DNA from: Bacillota bacterium
GTDB taxonomy: Bacteria > Bacillota > Clostridia > Lachnospirales > Lachnospiraceae
Assembly (NCBI GenBank): GCA_023399455.1
Contig: JAEWPN010000204.1
Location: forward strand, 1 to 18,323
Length of the DNA stretch: 18,323 bases
Direction of reading: 5' to 3'
The notes below the pieces were generated by a model, which saw only the letters and a list, made by a program, of their open reading frames with translations, was not told where the DNA came from and did no database searches. This document shows, piece after piece, positions 15,766-18,323 of the stretch; position 1 is the stretch's first letter, and each line of letters begins with the position of its first letter. The position numbers were made by a program, and so were the translations under genes.

Positions 15766-15781
15766 TAGTAAACGCTTACTA
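15766..15781. promoter_or_regulatory. Putative TetR operator overlapping the transcription start
   Basis: TAGTAA (15766-15771) and TTACTA (15776-15781) are perfect 6-bp inverted arms around ACGC. On the minus strand the site begins two bases after the -10 hexamer and covers the expected start, an ideal position for a repressor. The TetR gene is the first gene downstream, so autoregulation is the simplest reading. Confidence 0.65.
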
Positions 15782-15783
15782 AC

Positions 15784-15811
15784 ATTATAACAAAATGGAA
15801 AAATTTGTCAA
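15784..15811 (-). promoter_or_regulatory. Strong sigma-A promoter for the TetR gene and probably the chemotaxis operon
   Basis: On the minus strand TTGACA (15811-15806) and TATAAT (15789-15784) are both perfect consensus hexamers with a 16-nt spacer, and TG precedes the -10 by one base (extended -10). The expected start site is near 15777, giving a short leader to the TetR ATG. Confidence 0.85.
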
Positions 15812-15854
15812 TTACTCCCAACAATTTGACTCATAGATTATATTTCGATTATGA

Positions 15855-15876
15855 AGTTAAGGACATTTTTTTAACT
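15855..15876. repeat. Inverted repeat upstream of the TetR promoter
   Basis: AGTTAA (15855-15860) and TTAACT (15871-15876) are perfect inverse complements separated by 10 nt, in the 200-nt gap between the ABC ATPase gene and the TetR gene, about 44 nt upstream of the -35. The surrounding 15812-15914 is AT-rich and holds no gene that I can see. Confidence 0.35.
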
Positions 15877-15914
15877 CTTTTAAAACATTGTTAATATGTA
15901 CCTATAACATAAAT

Positions 15915-15941
15915 TTGACCCCACTCTTAAGGCGAGGTCAA
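15915..15941 (-). terminator. Hairpin terminator after the ABC ATPase gene
   Basis: Arms TTGACC (15915-15920) and GGTCAA (15936-15941) are perfect and extend inward with wobble pairs to about 10 bp when read on the minus strand. It lies just downstream of the ATPase stop codon. The T-run on the minus side is weak (ATTTAT), while the plus side has CTTTTTT, so the hairpin may work better against plus-strand transcription. Confidence 0.55.
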
Positions 15942-15948
15942 TACTTTT

Positions 15949-16638
15949 TTATTCTTTCAGGCATCCATCCACAATATGTACGATTCTTCCTGCTGCCTTC
16001 GCAACATTCAAATCATGAGTAATCATTACTATGGTATGCCCCATGTCATTCAAATCCTTAAACAGCTTAAGCACATCCTTGCCGCTGTTGCTGTCCAATG
16101 CTCCGGTAGGTTCATCCGCCAAGAGAATAGCAGGCTCTCCCACCAATGCCCTGGCTATGGATACTCTCTGCTTCTGTCCGCCGGAAAGCTCCGAAGGCTT
16201 ATGCTTCATTCTGTGATCCAGCCCCAGCAGACGGATGGTATCCATACATTTTTCCTCCGCCTCTTTTGTAGTCATTCCACGCACGATGAGGGGCATCGTA
16301 ATGTTTTGCAAGATATTATAGGTAGAAATCAGCTGATAGTTCTGAAAAATAAATCCGATTTCCTTGTTCCTCACATCGTTCAGCCTCTTTTCAGGCATCT
16401 CATGAATCGGCTGTCCATCCAGAAAATAAGCCCCTTCATCCAACACATCCATACAGCCTATAATATTCATAAGGGTAGTTTTTCCGGAACCCGAGGGCCC
16501 CAGAATAGCTACAAACTCTCCTTTTTCCACCTGAAAGCAGATATCGTGGAGAACGGGTACCTTTTCTTCTCCCAGCATATACCCTTTATTAATATTCGCC
16601 ATAGCTATCATGCTATTGCTTTTGCTATTTTCCAGCAT
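15949..16638 (-). CDS. ABC transporter ATP-binding protein, MacB/LolD type
   Basis: A 229-residue nucleotide-binding subunit. Walker A GPSGSGKTT (47-55), Q-loop Gln99 (FIFQNYQL), signature LSGGQKQR (151-158), Walker B ILLADE (171-176) with the family-specific PTGALDS, and switch His208 (ITHDL). These are the marks of the MacB/LolD/BceA class that powers mechanotransmission-type permeases. The start at 16638 is chosen because AAGAAGGAG lies six bases before it; a longer form from 16680 would overlap the upstream gene and lacks a good site. It pairs with the FtsX/MacB-like permease upstream, with a small anchored protein encoded between them. It is the last gene before the hairpin at 15915-15941. 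Confidence 0.94.
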   Translation of the reverse strand: MLENSKSNSMIAMANINKGYMLGEEKVPVLHDICFQVEKGEFVAILGPSGSGKTTLMNIIGCMDVLDEGAYFLDGQPIHEMPEKRLNDVRNKEIGFIFQNYQLISTYNILQNITMPLIVRGMTTKEAEEKCMDTIRLLGLDHRMKHKPSELSGGQKQRVSIARALVGEPAILLADEPTGALDSNSGKDVLKLFKDLNDMGHTIVMITHDLNVAKAAGRIVHIVDGCLKE

Positions 16639-16664
16639 TTTCATCTCCTTCTTACAACTATAGC

Positions 16665-17051
16665 TTATTCCGTTATCCATACCGCCTTCACTATATCAGT
16701 ATCCTTTTCCAATAAAATGGCTACATTATTCCCCTCCGACAGCTTCGAAAAAGTCGTTATCGTACCGAGACGGGTGACCACATCGGTCCCTACCGGAATC
16801 TCGTAGGCTTTTTCTTCGCCGCTCCCGGTTAAGGTACAAGTTATGTCGTTTCCGATCACCGACGTAAGGCGGGCATATATGAGCTCTTCATTTTTTCCTG
16901 CTGTAATTTGTACCTGACTGCTTTCTGAGGAGCTTCTTGCCGTCATAGTAAATCCGGTGAAACAGACTACTCCTATCAATAGAACTACTGCGGCCATAAT
17001 CGCAGATTTTTTTCTTTTTTTTGATTTTTCTGCCTTCATTTTTATAACCAT
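16665..17051 (-). CDS. Small membrane-anchored protein of unknown function in the ABC operon
   Basis: A protein of about 128 residues that I cannot assign. A very basic N-terminus (KAEKSKKRKKS) leads into a single hydrophobic segment (AIMAAVVLLIGVVCFTGF), then a Ser-rich linker and an extracytoplasmic domain of about 70 residues with alternating strands (LTSVIGNDITCTL, KAYEIPVGTDVV, LSEGNNVAILLE, IVKAVWITE), resembling small OB- or barrel-like domains such as DUF5666. Signal anchor is more likely than cleavage. The start is uncertain: AAAGGAG is one base before the ATG at 17051 and 13 bases before an in-frame ATG at 17039; a TTG at 17084 has no site. Lying between permease and ATPase genes, it is probably an extracellular accessory of this transporter; it may stand in for an adaptor subunit, but it is too short to be HlyD-like. 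Confidence 0.75.
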   Translation of the reverse strand: MVIKMKAEKSKKRKKSAIMAAVVLLIGVVCFTGFTMTARSSSESSQVQITAGKNEELIYARLTSVIGNDITCTLTGSGEEKAYEIPVGTDVVTRLGTITTFSKLSEGNNVAILLEKDTDIVKAVWITE

Positions 17052-17061
17052 GCTCCTTTCT

Positions 17062-17088
17062 AAGTCTGGAGACTTGTAATACAAGTCT
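17062..17088. repeat. Overlapping inverted repeats between the permease and anchored-protein genes
   Basis: AGACTTGTA (17070-17078) and TACAAGTCT (17080-17088) form a perfect 19-bp palindrome around one base. AAGTCT at 17062-17067 is also an inverse complement of AGACTT at 17070-17075. The middle arm can therefore pair with either neighbour, and the elements end next to the ribosome binding site (17053-17061) of the downstream gene. An intercistronic RNA hairpin affecting stability or translation is plausible. Confidence 0.6.
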
Positions 17089-18323
17089 TATTCGTGGTTA
17101 AGGGCAACTACCGGAATGAGCACTGACGCTTTATATGCCGGATAGAAGCCAAAAATGGTTCCGGTCAGCACACCGAAGGCTAAGGATAATAATCCTCCCC
17201 AGAGGCTCAGCTCTACTCGTACGGAAAAGCCCTCGATAATGGGGGTAATGCCGAGAGAAACCAGCACTCCCAGCACCGCGCCTATAAGGCTTATACAGCT
17301 CGCCTCGAAGAGGAATTCCAGAAGAATATCCTTCTGACTGCATCCGATGGCCTTCAGTATGCCGATCTCATTCGTCCTCTCCTTTACCGACACGAACAAT
17401 ACGTTCATAATGCCGATGCCTCCGACAATAAACACGATAACAGCCATGGCGATAAGTAAGAGGGTCAGCGTTTCATTGGACTTAGATGCCGCTTCCATCT
17501 TACTTCCCGCATCCGTTATTGTGAATTCCGCATTAGGGTAGCTTTCCGCCATCACTTCCTGTACATATGTAATGATTTGATCGACCTCGTTCACTTCCTC
17601 CGCTACCACGGTAATGGAGGGGCTGATATCGCTTCCTGTCAAATATTTGATGCCAGTTTCATAAGGGATGAATATTGCTTCATCGGGGCTGATTCCCGAT
17701 GCCACCGTTCCCATTTCGGACAACACTCCTGTCACTACATAGGGACGGTTGTCGATGTATACAGAAGCGTCATAAGCATCCATAATGCTTCCAAATATCT
17801 CCTTTGCCACACTATAACCCAGCACGCATGACTTTTCTTTGTACTCGTCATTTTCCTCAGTGAGGAAATCGCCGATGGCCAGTTCCAGATTACTGATCTC
17901 GGCATAGTTGCTTTTCACGCCCGCTATCGTATAATTCGTCGTTTCTTCTAACTCACCGCCGTCTACATCAGCCTTGGTCGTATAGGAAATAGTGGTGTTT
18001 GCGATTCCGGGAACGAAGGTTTCCAAATCCTCCATGTCAGACACGGACAAGACAATTTTTTCGGTATTCGCCTGTTCTTCACTGCCGGGGAATCCTCCTG
18101 CAAAACTGCCTCTATCGCTTGGAAAGCCACCACCCATATTGCCGCCTCCGGGAACACCCCCTCCCATGTTTCCGCCGGGAAAGCCTCCTCCGAAGCCATT
18201 GCTGCTGTTATCCGTGTATTCATAGGAGATGTCTATGGCTCCCGCATTCAGGTTCTTGAATTGCTCGGCTACTTCCATCTTGCCGCCTGTGCCGATGGCG
18301 ATAACGAGCATAATCGTCGCTGC
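17088..18323 (-). CDS. ABC transporter permease, MacB/FtsX family (partial, N-terminus cut)
   Basis: The last 411 residues of a permease whose N-terminus lies beyond the right edge. The visible part begins with the end of TM1 (AATIMLVIAIGTG), then a long extracellular MacB-type periplasmic-core domain, then three C-terminal membrane helices at about 286-310, 336-360 and 372-394, with the family motifs FVSVKERTNEIGILKAIGCS and the closing FYPAYKASVLIPVVAL. Odd feature: residues about 42-80 (roughly 18084-18200) form a Gly/Pro/Met-rich stretch of near repeats (GGGFPGGNMGGG, GGGNMGGGFP), inserted early in the extracellular domain. It would form a pair of two-permease or homodimer subunits with the ATPase at 15949. 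Such transporters export peptides or lipids, or act in envelope stress; the substrate is unknown. Confidence 0.92.
   Translation of the reverse strand, partial: AATIMLVIAIGTGGKMEVAEQFKNLNAGAIDISYEYTDNSSNGFGGGFPGGNMGGGVPGGGNMGGGFPSDRGSFAGGFPGSEEQANTEKIVLSVSDMEDLETFVPGIANTTISYTTKADVDGGELEETTNYTIAGVKSNYAEISNLELAIGDFLTEENDEYKEKSCVLGYSVAKEIFGSIMDAYDASVYIDNRPYVVTGVLSEMGTVASGISPDEAIFIPYETGIKYLTGSDISPSITVVAEEVNEVDQIITYVQEVMAESYPNAEFTITDAGSKMEAASKSNETLTLLLIAMAVIVFIVGGIGIMNVLFVSVKERTNEIGILKAIGCSQKDILLEFLFEASCISLIGAVLGVLVSLGITPIIEGFSVRVELSLWGGLLSLAFGVLTGTIFGFYPAYKASVLIPVVALNHE

Noticed and set aside
15976..16806. A long plus-strand open frame opposite the ABC ATPase and small protein genes.
   Set aside because: It lies antisense to clearly conserved coding sequence, has no ribosome binding site or recognisable domain, and its composition is that of a shadow frame. 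The same applies to the plus-strand frames at 11582-12199 and 10736-11323.

Overview
The window looks like the chromosome of an anaerobic, spore-forming Clostridia bacterium, most likely Lachnospiraceae. The support is the Firmicutes-style ribosome binding sites (AGGAGG, GGAGGTG), moderate-to-low GC, a cotJ spore-coat operon, a Bce-type antimicrobial-peptide sensing module, and a chemotaxis operon with clostridial architecture. Almost everything is on the minus strand; only the cotJ pair is on plus. I see no rRNA, tRNA, CRISPR array, transposase or phage gene.

Layout. (1) 1-1979, minus: an OmpR-family regulator, an intramembrane-sensing histidine kinase and the start of an ABC ATPase, the order seen in BceRS-BceAB peptide-antibiotic detoxification loci. 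An operator-like inverted repeat and a promoter lie between kinase and ATPase. (2) 2076-3245, minus: a HutI-like amidohydrolase. (3) 3400-4476, plus: a spore-coat operon in which CotJA and CotJB are fused, followed by CotJC (Mn-catalase family). The 154-nt divergent region before it holds two strong inverted repeats. A GC-rich hairpin at 4492-4523 separates cotJC from the convergent chemotaxis operon. (4) 4531-15751, minus: a long, tightly packed run that reads TetR regulator, CheY, CheA, five-PAS hybrid kinase, CheY-like receiver, CheW, methyl-accepting receptor, CheR, CheB. A near-perfect promoter with an operator-like palindrome sits in front of the TetR gene, and no terminator is visible between it and cheY, so the regulator may head the chemotaxis operon. 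(5) 15949-18323, minus: a MacB/FtsX-type ABC permease (cut by the window edge) with a glycine-rich extracellular insert, a small membrane-anchored protein of unknown function, and its LolD/MacB-type ATPase, closed by a hairpin.

How they work together. The receptor, CheW and CheA would form a membrane array that phosphorylates CheY, and CheR and CheB would adapt the receptor by methylation. The hybrid kinase has PAS domains, a receiver and a C-terminal Hpt-like segment, and is translationally coupled to a stand-alone receiver, so a second phosphorelay is embedded in the chemotaxis operon. No flagellar, pilus, CheC, CheD or CheX gene is in view, so the output of the array cannot be read from this window. 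The most unusual items are the TetR-headed chemotaxis operon with its PAS-rich hybrid kinase (one PAS carries a four-cysteine cluster), the CotJA-CotJB fusion, the Gly-rich permease with its unknown anchored partner, and several strong uncatalogued palindromes in the short intergenic gaps.
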